Positions 1-12,200 of a DNA stretch of 64,000 nt are shown here, piece after piece. The number at the start of each line of letters is the position of its first letter. The first letter of the stretch is position 1. Position numbers and translations under genes: made by a program. Source of the stretch: Syngnathus acus (taxonomy: Eukaryota; Chordata; Actinopteri; Syngnathiformes; Syngnathidae); assembly GCF_901709675.1 (NCBI RefSeq), contig NC_051100.1:7350786-7414785 (forward strand). The letters run 5' to 3'. The notes beneath the pieces were generated by a model that was not told the origin of the DNA, ran no database searches, and saw nothing but the letters and a program-made list of their open reading frames with translations.

Positions 1-1
1 A

Positions 2-244
2 ACGCCAAAGGACACCAGCTCCTATCCTGGACCAATTAATTCAAACACCAAAGAGGTTCCAACTCTCCTGACGGTACCAACGGAGAAGGAAAACCAGAGA
101 TTTAGGAAACAGGAAGTCATCAAAGACGGCCATCGCTATTTGAAAGACTCTGAGACTGCTATGCTCAAGACAGCCATGCAGAAAAGAGAACCACAATGCA
201 GCAAGGAGGAGGAGGAGAATCCGCTAATGAAAAGCTCAATCGAG
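2..244 (+). CDS. dst: dst exon, truncated by window edge
   Basis: The frame is open from base 2 and ends at GAG|gtacgg (donor at 245), phase 0. It encodes 81 charged residues with no recognisable fold, ending [11 protein letters not shown]. From this donor two phase-0 acceptors are reachable: 340, entering the plakin-repeat terminal exon, and 2807, entering the spectrin-repeat isoform. This is the decision point between the BPAG1-e and BPAG1-a/b style transcripts. The true 5' boundary is outside the window. Confidence 0.8.
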
Positions 245-3200
245 GTACGGGACCAAGTCTTTGTGTCACCAGTCAATTTACCTCTACAATTTTCTTCTTT
301 TATTTCTAATCAAAAGTTGTTTCAATTTCCAATTCACAGATGGCAACATTGAAGAAAGAAGACATTCTAATAGACTTCAGACAAGATGAAATCAAAGTCA
401 TTCCTAGTGAGACAACTTTGACGAGTTCAACTTCTCAAAACGTCACATCCCCACAAAGACAATATACGACCGAAACATATCAGATTTACTCATGTAACGA
501 TTTGATCCCCAAAACGCAGGGATACATGGCCCTGTCTGTACCCATAGAGTACCAGAAAGAAAGACACAGCGTCCTTACAACAACAAGATATCATCTCAAA
601 GAACCTCCTGAAGCAAGAAATAAGTCCATGAAAAGTGCTCCAGAAAGTAGGGACAGCTTCAGGTTGTGGAACACAACAGCTTTGAATCTCACTGATCTCA
701 AAAGAAGCACAGCTATTCAAAACCTAATCAAATATAAGATCTTGAATGAAGACATTTTCCATAAATTTGAGAAAGGACTGATCTCAATAGACAAAGTACA
801 AGCATCAATCGCGCCCTATGTCGGCAAACCAACTTCCATCGCCGGAATATATGTGGAGTCGAGTAAGAAAAAAACTTCCTTCTTAGAGGCAGCTGAGAGA
901 GGTTTCTTGGCAAAGGTGTACGCTTTGGAATTTCTGCAATCTCAGGCAGCGACAGGAAGTCTCACTGATCTGACCACGGGCCAGATATACTCCTTAGACG
1001 AGGCTCTTGAGAGAGGAATTTTTGATTCAAGCTTAAAAGATAAACTGATGGAGGCTGAGAAAGCTTTTCGTGGCTTTATGCACGCTGGCAAAAGGTTGTC
1101 TGTGTTCCAAGCGATGGAGGCGAGTATTCTTGAGCGATACAAAGGCAAGAAGATCCTTGAAGTACAGATAGCCACCGGTGGAGTGGTTAACCCGGAGGGC
1201 GGTTTCAGAATGCCGCCGAGCGTTGCTATTGATCATGGCTTCCTAAACAAGGAGACTCTTCAAATTCTGTACGATCCAGTCCGCAACCCCAAAGGTTTCC
1301 ACAACCCCGATACTGGACAAAGAGCGTACTACTGTGAAATACTAAGGGCGTGTCTTTATGACATTGACGGTGGAGTCCTCCTCCTTCCACTTGGGGACCG
1401 GCATCTTACCAGTAGCTCGCCCACAAGTTCCCACCGGGTGTCTGTTGTCAGCAGCAGCCGTGGGACTGAGATGTCTACCCATGAAGCTTTCAAGAAGAAA
1501 CACATCGACAAGCAGACCTACCTGTTTCTGTCACAGCAGGAGAGTGAATGGCATGAGACGTCTGTAGATGACGGCAATGGAGTTTTGCGACACATCATCA
1601 CAGATGTCAAAAATGGAAGAAAGCTGTGTCTAGAGTCTGCTCTCAGTCAGAGGTTTCTTGAAGCGTCTGAGCTAGAACGCTACAGGAACGGCCAGCTTAG
1701 TATCTACGAGATTGCCGACATCATATTTTCAAGAATGGTTGTTGTGGAGGATGTAAACAGCCCCATTGCTGGTCTTTGGGACCTCACTCGGAAGAAGAGG
1801 CTGTCAGTTCTTGAGGGATTTCAACAAGGTTTTACTGACGGGACCACTGCCTTGAAATTGCTGGAGGCCCAAGCCTGCACCGGAGGTATTTGTGACCCCT
1901 TCTCGGGGGAGAAATTTACAGTTAGTGATGCAATTAGTAAAGGTCTTTTAAATGAGAAGCTAGCGCAGAAACTACAGCAGTTTGAGCAGGTATTCAATGG
2001 CATCACTCACCCCAAAACTGCAAAGTCTGTGTCCATCACTCAGGCAGTCCAGGAAAATATTTTACCCAAGGATGTTGGCACACGCTGTATCGAGTTCCAG
2101 CTGCTGACTGGTGGATTGATCAACCCTGACACCCACGACCGAGTCTCACTCGAGGAAGTCATTCAGAGAGGCCTTGTTGACAAAGCCACGGCCTCAGCGA
2201 TCAAAGATGAAAAATCCCACACCAAATGCCTCACTTGTCCAAAGACCAAGAGACGAATCACATTCAAAGAAGCGCTTGAAAGAAGCGTTTATGACTGCCA
2301 CACTGGTTTAAGATTACTTGAGGCTATTAAAGGTCAAGAGTTTGGATCTTTATCAACTTTTCTTCCCAGGAAGTTGAAATAAAAACTTGTGGGCATTCTT
2401 GTTAAAAAAGTAAATACTGGAAATATGATTTATTTTGGCTCAATGTGTAGCGATATTATTTTCTTTGCTTAAATAATGTGTACGTAAGCATGGGATCATT
2501 GCGCTTGCCTTCATTTTATGTTGCCACAGTTTTTTTTTTGTTCATTTACAAATTATTAGACCTTTTAAGTTTTTACTTATAATGGATGAAATATAGTTTC
2601 AGATGAATTTAGGAGTTTGCTGTATTTCAAATGGGTCCAACTGAAGCATGAAAACTATTTCCTATCTGAATCCCTGTACTATTTTCCCCCCTGGTCAGTT
2701 TTTGGGTCTGTTTTATCATAATCAGTTGAGGAAATTGAGATTAGACAGTTTTGGTTTTCTTTACAATCTATAGTCATTCTCTTACCCCTAACTGTTGTAA
2801 TTCCAGAGATCGGTGGATGAAGAAAAGCGAGAGCATGGTGATAAAGTTAGCAAACTATTAGGTTGGATGTCTAATGTGAAACAGAATGCGAGCAATGAGG
2901 GAAATACTCTGAAAGATAGTAATGCCAACAGAGATGCTTCAAATAAATCCCAGGTAATAATATGTATTTGTTTCGTTGTTGTTAACTTGATAAAAAAATA
3001 TTTTGCTTTGAGGATTTTTGTTCTTATCCTATTATGTGACTTTTAATAAAAACACATCTTTCTGATCTGCTTACTCAATATATATTTGACACTATATAAA
3101 GGGATATTTTATTCATCAAATCAAGTGCTCAGTCTGATACAAACTCCCCTTACTGTTGCACAAGCACCCATGTTTCAGACAGAGCGTCTTGAAACGAAAT

Positions 3201-6200
3201 TTATTTCATTCACTTTAAATAGTGTGAAAGCCCATTTGTAATATCAAGCAAGTAATTCCTTTTAAAAAAATACCAATAACCAATTTAAAGGCTTTTAATA
3301 CTAACCCAGTGTTCTCATACTTTTCATATTGCTATGCAGTTCTATAGTTAATTGTATTCATAACAATATTAGTTATGATGTCAGAAAACAGCACACCAGT
3401 TTGTCACAAACCACTGTCCCCTTATCAAACAATTGCATATATATTTGTATTTGGATTCAATATAGCACATCTAATCCTCACAAGTGGCAAAAGTGAATCA
3501 CACATTTCACCATCACTGTTCTATTCATTATTTTGCACAAATATCACTCGACTTCATGACGACTATAAATGATGGCTATGCATAAAGTGGCCAAAATTTG
3601 ACCCTCTGTGAGGTATTAAATTAACAATAAGGGCAAAATATATGTGAATCTCTGTTTGTTGAAGTTCTGCGTCAGTGCTCGGGATTTCACTTCCTTATCT
3701 TTATGACAGGATTTATTTATTCTGTTATATCTCATTCGATTGTACGGGCGCTTCTAGTAATGTTATAGCCTGTGAGTGTATTCGACCAAAGCAAAGTGTC
3801 TAAAATACTTGCATGATTTGTGCTCTCTTGATAAAACTATTAACAAGTGATTGTTGGATGTTGTAGGTCTCCATGGAGGAAATGGTTACTAAGAAAGAGC
3901 AGATTGCGGAAGCTATTAGGGCCACAGAAATGATGCTGAACAAACACAGTGAAAAGTAAGTCAAGCAATTACATAACTGTCTATGTGCAACATATGAATT
4001 AAAAAGCGGATTTTTTTTTTTCACTTACAGGATGTCAGAAGAGGAGAAAGAAAAAGCCCAGGAACAGTTGAAGGAGCTCAGTCAGGCGTACAGTGACCTT
4101 TCCCAGCAATGTTCTGATCAGCCCACACATGAACATGAGGTTGGAAGTTGTTCTTTTATTCAATGGAATGCGTTTGTATTTTGTAATGACCTCACAAGGA
4201 GTGTTATCAGATTGTTCATTGCATGATAATCCCTTTTCATTCTTCTTTGTAGCAATCGATCCAACACATCTCTAATTATCGCGCTACATCATTATTTTCA
4301 TTTGAAAAAACTGCATAATGATATTTGCAACCAGGTCATTGGAGTATGCTGTAAACATGCTTAGCCATGTCTGTTTCGGTCTTTATGCTGATGTTCAACT
4401 ACCTAATAAGGTTGATTCTGTGTGATGTGACTAACAAACACTTTCCGCAACAAGTTGAAGCATGATTGCTTTCACTGTACGCTGACGGCCTGACACTTTC
4501 TTGTTCGCAACGCTGATGCAGTGTTGAACTCATGCACGTGATCTTTAACATATTGGTCTACTGGTGAGTACGTATTTGCCCTGATTTTGAATACATAAAG
4601 TGTCATGATAATCAGATCAACAATAACTGGTATTATTCTCCCTTTTCATAGGACGTGAAAGCCACCAGTAGCGCGGACTGTATTTGGACCCAGGCAATGG
4701 ATGGCCTGAGTAATGACATAATTGGGTTCCTCCTTCCGACCCCAGACCTGTCTCAGTCTGAGTCTCAGATGTGCTGGGATGATGTTCTCGAACATGATGC
4801 TCCTCACACATCGACAACTGGGAATTATTTGCAGGAGTTAAACATGGAGAACAAGTGCATAGAGGATTCAGACGTGACCTCCGTGTCCATCTGCGACGTC
4901 GCAGCAGCAGCGAGGGATGCGTCCACGGTCGACGAGCTTGTCGTAAAGATGATAGAAGTCAAGCAAGTCAGTGATGGACTGAATGTGACCTACTCAGGAG
5001 ATACGGTGACGCTTAAGACAGCGTTTCAGCAAGGGCTCATTCCTGCTTCTGTCTATGTTAACATTCTCCAGAGGCAGAAAATGGCGCACGACCATTCTAA
5101 TGCAAATGAGTCCCATTTAGAAGCCATGCAGGTTAATAGACTGATACTGGAGTGCATAAGTGGGAATAAATCAGTGACACCAGGGAGAACTGTTAACACT
5201 ATGACATCTGTCCACAACCTAGACAGAATATTAAAGTTGAATCCCTCTGAGGAAAATTTTGCTGATAATACAAGAGCAACACAAACAGTTAATTCTTCCT
5301 CTGGCAACTTGGACAATGGGGATGGAGTAAGAGTAGATGCAGAAGTTCAGTGTGATTTGATGAGTTTTAGCAGTACACTCATCGTACTTGGGAACAGGCA
5401 TCAGTTCGTAGGCCTTGTGTTGCCTCGGCCGAATGAATGCCAGTTTAGTGCCGCATCATCGGAATACTATGAGCATCGCAGCACTGATGTGTTTGAAAGC
5501 AGGCTGCTCAGCAGTAGATGGAAAGTTGCAGCTTTTTATATTCCAGAAAATTCAGAGATTGTGGATATCAATGGTGCCGTACAAAATGGTTACATTGACG
5601 TTTACACGGCAGATATCTTAAAATCCATCGAAATCCCTGATGAGTTTATCGATGTTGATCACCTTGATGAAAAGTTTTCATCTTGGCTCATGTATCGAAA
5701 ACTCAAAGTAGGTGGACGTAGTCATGATGGAGTTGTGTTTACTCCTTCGGAGACAAAGCAGCTTTTTACATCCTACCTAATGATAAATAGTTACATCGAC
5801 CCAAAGTCTCAAAATAGGGTTTTAATACTTGACAAGCCCTTAATTAAAATGATCCATTTATTTCTTGAAGATTCTGTATTATATGATAGCACCCAACCCA
5901 GTATGGTGCCTTGGACTGTCCATACTGAAGATCTTTCGGAGCAGGAGGACTTTGAGGTGCCATTCATAAGTGAGAAAGCAGAAGAAATGGTGATAAACAC
6001 AAAGAATTACAAAATCAATCCTCATCATTTTGTCCCCTCGTTTGATGGGGTACTTGACAACAACATAAATGTAAATGATGATCTAAAAATGGATTGCATG
6101 GACAATGTCACAGAAGCTGTTACGCTTACTGAAAGACCAACAGACTACCAAACGCTTGATGATCATTTATATATTGAGGATCAATATGATGCTAATGATG

Positions 6201-9200
6201 TTTACAAGATTCCAACTACCCAAGAGCTTGCTTTTATCAAAAGATGTAATGCTGACTCACTATCGGTGTGTTCAGAGGAAAGCAGCCATCAGCTTGCAGC
6301 AGAGCTTAGTGCTGAGCCATTGTGCAATGCATCAAGGACGATCAATAACACTACAGATGGTGATGTGTTTAAGGGAGGAAAACATCACAGTGATATTCAG
6401 TTGGATTCACAGTTTGAAGAAAAGGGCATTTTGGATGACACATCTGTCAATGGCCTGGAGGGAACAACTGAGGAGACGGAGGAAGACATTTATTCAGAAG
6501 ACTTGATTTATTCAGAAGGAAAGTGCAGCCAGCCTTACCCGGATGATGATAATCTTGGTCCTGTTGATGTGAACGAAGACCGAGAAACACATAATTCATC
6601 CAAGAGGAAGTCTTCTCTCCTGATAGAGGATGATATTGTTTTAGATGACGAGGCAGAAAAAAAATTAATGGAGATAAGTGATCATCATTCTTCTTCATTA
6701 CTTTCTGGTCATGAGCCACTGATGATGTCACCCTGCCATAGGGAGGAGGTTTCTCCCGAGTGTGTCCTTCACTTGGAAGAATCGGCTTCACTCTCTGATG
6801 TCACCAACTCACTTAATGGAGTCAATAACCTGCTGGCTGATAAGCAGGATGAGTGCTATGAAACTGCTGCTTCATCTTCATGTCGTGCTATTACACTAGA
6901 AAGCCACAGTGAGTCTTCCACTGATGCAAATCAATGTTACAAGGTCAACGCAATGTCCAGTGAGTATGATTTCTACAAAGCTGGAAATGTGACAACTTGC
7001 GAATTGGGAAAATCATCATTTTCGGTTTCCTCTTTTGTCGAGGCTGAGATAGGCTGCTCATCACCTGGAGATGTGGTCAATGATGTACAATGTAGCTCTG
7101 TCACAAAAGATGGCGACAGACTCCAGCAGATATTTCTTCCTTCAGAGAGTGGTTATGATCTCAAACCTGAGCCCAATACTTCAAAGCATGATCTGCTCAG
7201 TGAAAGAGTTTTGAACCTATCATCCTTCCCATCTGTTTCATCTCATGAATTTACAGCAAAAAATCCTTATGATAAAAGCTGTGATATCAAATTTGTTCAT
7301 CAGGAACAAACACTGACTGGTTTGAGATGCAGTCCAGTACACCCAGAAGAAAGACAACTAACAGAACCAAGTGATTCTGAGGAGAACTATCACAAATCAA
7401 GGGAGGTGTGTGTAGAAGAAACATGTCAACAGAATATAAATATGGCTGGATCAGTTTCAAGCCCACCCACTGCACCAGACTCCACCCAGAATTCTGTGAT
7501 CGAAGTGAAACTCAAAGGCAATATACTTACTGATCAAAATGGATTGGATGTAGATGGAAAACCTCCAGTAGTTCCGGATATCTTGCTGAATAAAACTTTT
7601 AATGGAAGTGATGATGCTCTCAGTTCAGACAAAAATAAAACTGACGATGAAGTCCATGAAAGAAAGCCTGGGATGCTAACCGGAAATGTGAAAGACGAAT
7701 ATGATGCCTTAACAATGGAAGAGATAGAAGAGTCCATCGTCACCACTAGAAGAGATGAAGATCAATCTGATGCCCCAGCCAGAAAGGACAAAATGAAGAT
7801 TCATAACTCAGTTACAAACAATGAAGAAGACTTTGGTGTTCAAATTAAAGAGGAGGAAGAGTCGTTTGATGCCCCAAGGGGAGATATTCAAGAAGATGAT
7901 GCGGACAATGTTCCTGGAAACATTGAAATGAATTCTGACAACCCAACGAGAAAAGATGAAGAGTGGTATGATGCCCCATCTATAAAAGATGAAGAGACCA
8001 CCTTTTCACCAAATGGAGAGGATAAAGAATATTGCAGCGTGCCAATTGGAGATGATGAAGTGAGGTCTTGCCCCCAACCTATAAAACAGGATACTGATGC
8101 TCCAACAGAACAAAATGAACAGATTGATGCTCAAACTAAAAACTTGGAAGTCAAGTCCATTGTTCTGCATGAAAAAGCTGAAAATGGGTCTATTAGCTCA
8201 CTCATAAAACATGATGATGAGTTTTATACCCTCACTGGAAACACTGAAGATGAATACAATATCCTAACTACAAACAACGAAGAAAGTTCTGATATACCAC
8301 TAACAAAAGATGAAGATGGATCTCATGGATTTCAAGAAGAACCTGATATACCGACCAGAAGAGATGATAAAAATCATAATGCTCCACCAGTAAAAGATGA
8401 AGAGAGATCTGATGACTTGGCTAAAAAAGTGAAGCAAGAGCTCATCTGTTTGGATGCACAACATTTGAACAAAACTGACACACAACAAGAGGGGAAAATC
8501 CATGAAATGCAGCCTTGTTTTCTTATCAGAAAAGATGAAGTGGGTGAAAATGATGGTGCATTAACTGGAAAAGAGGTTGGAGAATCAAATGAAAGAAATG
8601 AAGAGTTGTCTAAAACTGGCAAAGATGAAAACAAGATCACAATTTCAACTGTAATAGATGAAGACTGCAGTACCCCACAAGAAAAAGATGAACGGGTTTA
8701 TGACGCCTCACTAATGAAAAATGAAGATGGACCAAATGACTCAACAAGACCAAACAAATCCCATGATGACCTTGGAAAGGATGAAGACTACTCTTTTGAT
8801 ACAATTAGGAAAACTGGAAAGGAGTCTGATTCTCCAAATACAAGAGATGAAGCTGTGTCTCATGTCCCACTTATAAAAAACGAGAGTGGTTCTAATTCTC
8901 CACCTGTAACAGATGAAGAGCTGTCTGATGCCTCACCTCAAAAGGAGGAAAAAGATTCTGATGCCTTGCTCATGAAAGATGAAGAGTGGTGTAACAACAC
9001 AATTAGTGAGCCTAATTCTGATCCCCAAACTAGAAGGGACAAGGACGAGATGGTGGAGTGTGATGCCCTACCTGTGAATCATGAAAACGAGTCTCCCTCA
9101 ATAATAAAAGATAAAGAAGGATCTAATTGCACAACTGTAAATAATAAAATATCTGATGGCCCAACTATGAAAAATAAAGCGAGCTCTCACACACAAGCTG

Positions 9201-12200
9201 GAAAAGAAGATTTTAAAGACCCAACTGGAAACACGATAGAGAAGTCAAATAACCAAATTCAAAGAATTGACGACAACTCTGATGCTCCAGGAGCAAACGA
9301 TGAAAAGTGGTCCGATGCCACATTAATAAAAGATGGAGACTCTGAAAACTCAACTGGAAACTTTGAGATCCCAATTAATAGAGAGAACGAAGATCCAGAT
9401 ACCCCATGTGGAATGCATGAGAGCAATGTTGTTCCAACAAGAAAATATGAAAAAGGGTCTGATGCCTCACTTGTAAAAGATAAACAAGGGTCTGATGACG
9501 CAACTGAAGAAGTTGAAGGGGAAGAGGAGTGTTATATCTCAACTACAAGAGACAAAAAAGACTCCGGTGCACAAAAAGACAACTTAGTTGCTCCAGCACA
9601 AATAGATGAAGATAAGTCTGATGCCCAACCTCTGTCATGTAAAGAAGATACCGTGACTGGCAACATTTTCAACGAGTCTTGTGCCCCAGATAAAAGTGAA
9701 AAGGACTCTGAACTACCACCTTCAAAAGATGAAGAGGATTCTGAACCTCAAACCAGAACAAATGAAGAGGATTCAGATGAAGATGGGTCTTATTACCTGC
9801 ATGGAAAAGATCGAGAGAGCTATTGTATGCTACCTGAAGAAGATCAAAAGTATTCCAATGTCTTAACTGCAAAATATGAAGTGGGTTCGGATGCCACTCT
9901 TGCAAAGTCTAATGCCTCAACTGAGGTGTCTGAAGTGCCACTTTTAAAAACTGAGGAAGCATCTGAAATGCCAACTGGAATCATTGAAGAGGAGTCCAGC
10001 ACTTCGAATAAACAAAGTGAACCAGAGTCTGAACAAGATGAAGAAGGCTCTGATACTCTACCTGGAAAAGCTCAAGGCGACTGTTTTACTCCAATAGGAG
10101 AAGACGAGGGGGAGGCTGTGTTTGCAGGTCAAAGTCTCGTGAAATATGAAAAGGAGTCTGACGTCTCAATTATAAAAGATATAATTGAGTGTCCTGGCAT
10201 ATCCCAAAAAGAGTGTTGTATCCCAATTGAAGGCAATGAATTCTGGTCTCATACCTCATCAAGAAAAGATGCTCAAATTAGAAAAGATGAAAAGGAGACC
10301 GATCCTCCAATGAGATTAGATGAAATCAGGTCAAATGTCTTACTTCCAAAGGATGAAGAGAAGTCTCTAATGCCAGCTGAAAGTATGCAAGAAGATTCTA
10401 GTACCATGTATAGGCAAAATGAACAAGTCTCTGAAAACGCTGCCAAGTCTGATAACCAACTTGGGAATAATAACGGTAATTATTCTACTCCGACTGAAGA
10501 TGGAGTGGAATCTGATGTCATGCCGGTACAATATGAAGAGTCTGATTCTATACTCCTAAAAGATGAAACGGCATCTCATGACACAATTCAAAAAAATCAA
10601 GAGTCTGATATCCCAACTACAAGAAATGAAGACCTGTATCATGCCACATCTATAAAAGCATTTGATGCCCAAACTAGAAAAAATGAAGAGGAAAAAGACG
10701 AAGAAGGCTGTGACATGCCTGCGAAACACATTGAAGAAGAGTCCAATAGCCCAGCTAGAAGAAACAAAGAACACTTTGGAAAAGATGAGTGCATTCCCCT
10801 GACTGGAAACATTGAAGAAACATTCCATGTTCCAACTAAAAAAGCTAAAGTCTCTGAAGATGTGTCTGAGAAGGATGATGAGAATGATCTAACTGGGAAA
10901 GTTGAAGAGAAATCCAATGTCCTGTCTAGAAGAGATGATAAAGCCTCTGATGCAGCACTTGGAAAAAAGAAATATGATTCTGATGCACCATCTGAAAAAG
11001 ATGACTTTGATGCACCACCTGAAAGTTTTGAACAGCAGTTTGAGCCCTTCCTAATAAATGATGAGTTGAATACTCCAAACGGAGATGCAGAAGCCTCTGA
11101 TGTATTTCCTTCAAAATATGAAGGATCATCTGAAGCCATGCTTGTAAAAGATAAGGAGAACTCTCCAACTGGAACGGATCATGAAGATGCAAAAGATGAA
11201 TGGAACTCAGAATCTCCAATAGAAAAAGAGAAAGAGCAGTCACTTGCTCCCACCATTCAGCTGCAGTTTCTACAGGTACTTCAAAGTGTCTCCTCGGGCC
11301 AAAACCTCTCAATGCTCCAGGAAGTGATGGAGAGCCGTGCTTTAGGGAGTGATACTCACACCCTGGAAAGTATCAAGGAGGAGAGCTCAGAGGATGAACC
11401 GCTGGCAGAGCAGTCGCCTATTCTCTCCGCCGACAATGTGGACGAGATCAAGAACCCGGTAAACCATCTCATCTTTGGTGGAAATGACACCTAATTTCTC
11501 TCTGTTTGCCTTTCAAACATCTTATGTGCATTTTTGATGCTTTCCTACAGATATTCTCTACCCAGGATTACCTCGAGTGTGTTGGGAGACTCCAAGATCA
11601 CGCCGATGTTTTAGACGATGTTAGAAAAGACCTTTTAATCGGAGAATCAAATGGCACCAACATGGAGGAATTGCAGATGCAAATAGATGAAATCCAGGTT
11701 AGAAACTCAATTCTAGGACAAATGAGTGAAGCCACAACATTAGGTACACCTGCATGATCATATCGAAATACAACAATTGTGCAGGTGTACTTAATTTTGT
11801 GGTTTGTCAGTGTACAGTACATTTTAACTCTTAAATTTGCTTTCATACAGTCACTGGAGTCCCAAGTTTACTTACTAGCTGGTGTCCTGACTGAAGATAT
11901 GGAAAAGGCCAAACTGCTCTTAAATGCTCCTGACGAGAACATCCCCGCACAAATCCGTAAAGATCTGTCTTCAACATATGAGGAATTACAGCAAAGTTTT
12001 ACTACGGTTTGCCAAGAGTGTGCAGAAAAAACTCAGTCGTTGTTTCGGGCCATGGAAAATAGTAAGAAGGTGAGTTTTGAAACTGAAATAAATGCAGCTT
12101 GAGAATTTTCATTGGGGTTGATTTGCTCTGACTGTGATTTCAGGCATATTTGGAATCAACATACCAGAAACATCTTGCTGATCTCGATATGTTGGTGGGC

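Noticed and set aside
10639-11139. 166-codon minus-strand ORF rich in Ser/Phe
   Set aside because: It is the antisense shadow of the GATGAAG-type coding repeat, whose complement avoids stops.
4655-11494. The giant ORF as a stand-alone intronless gene
   Set aside because: It has no ATG context at its start, begins exactly after a splice acceptor, and its stop lies beyond a GT donor that joins the next spectrin exon in phase.
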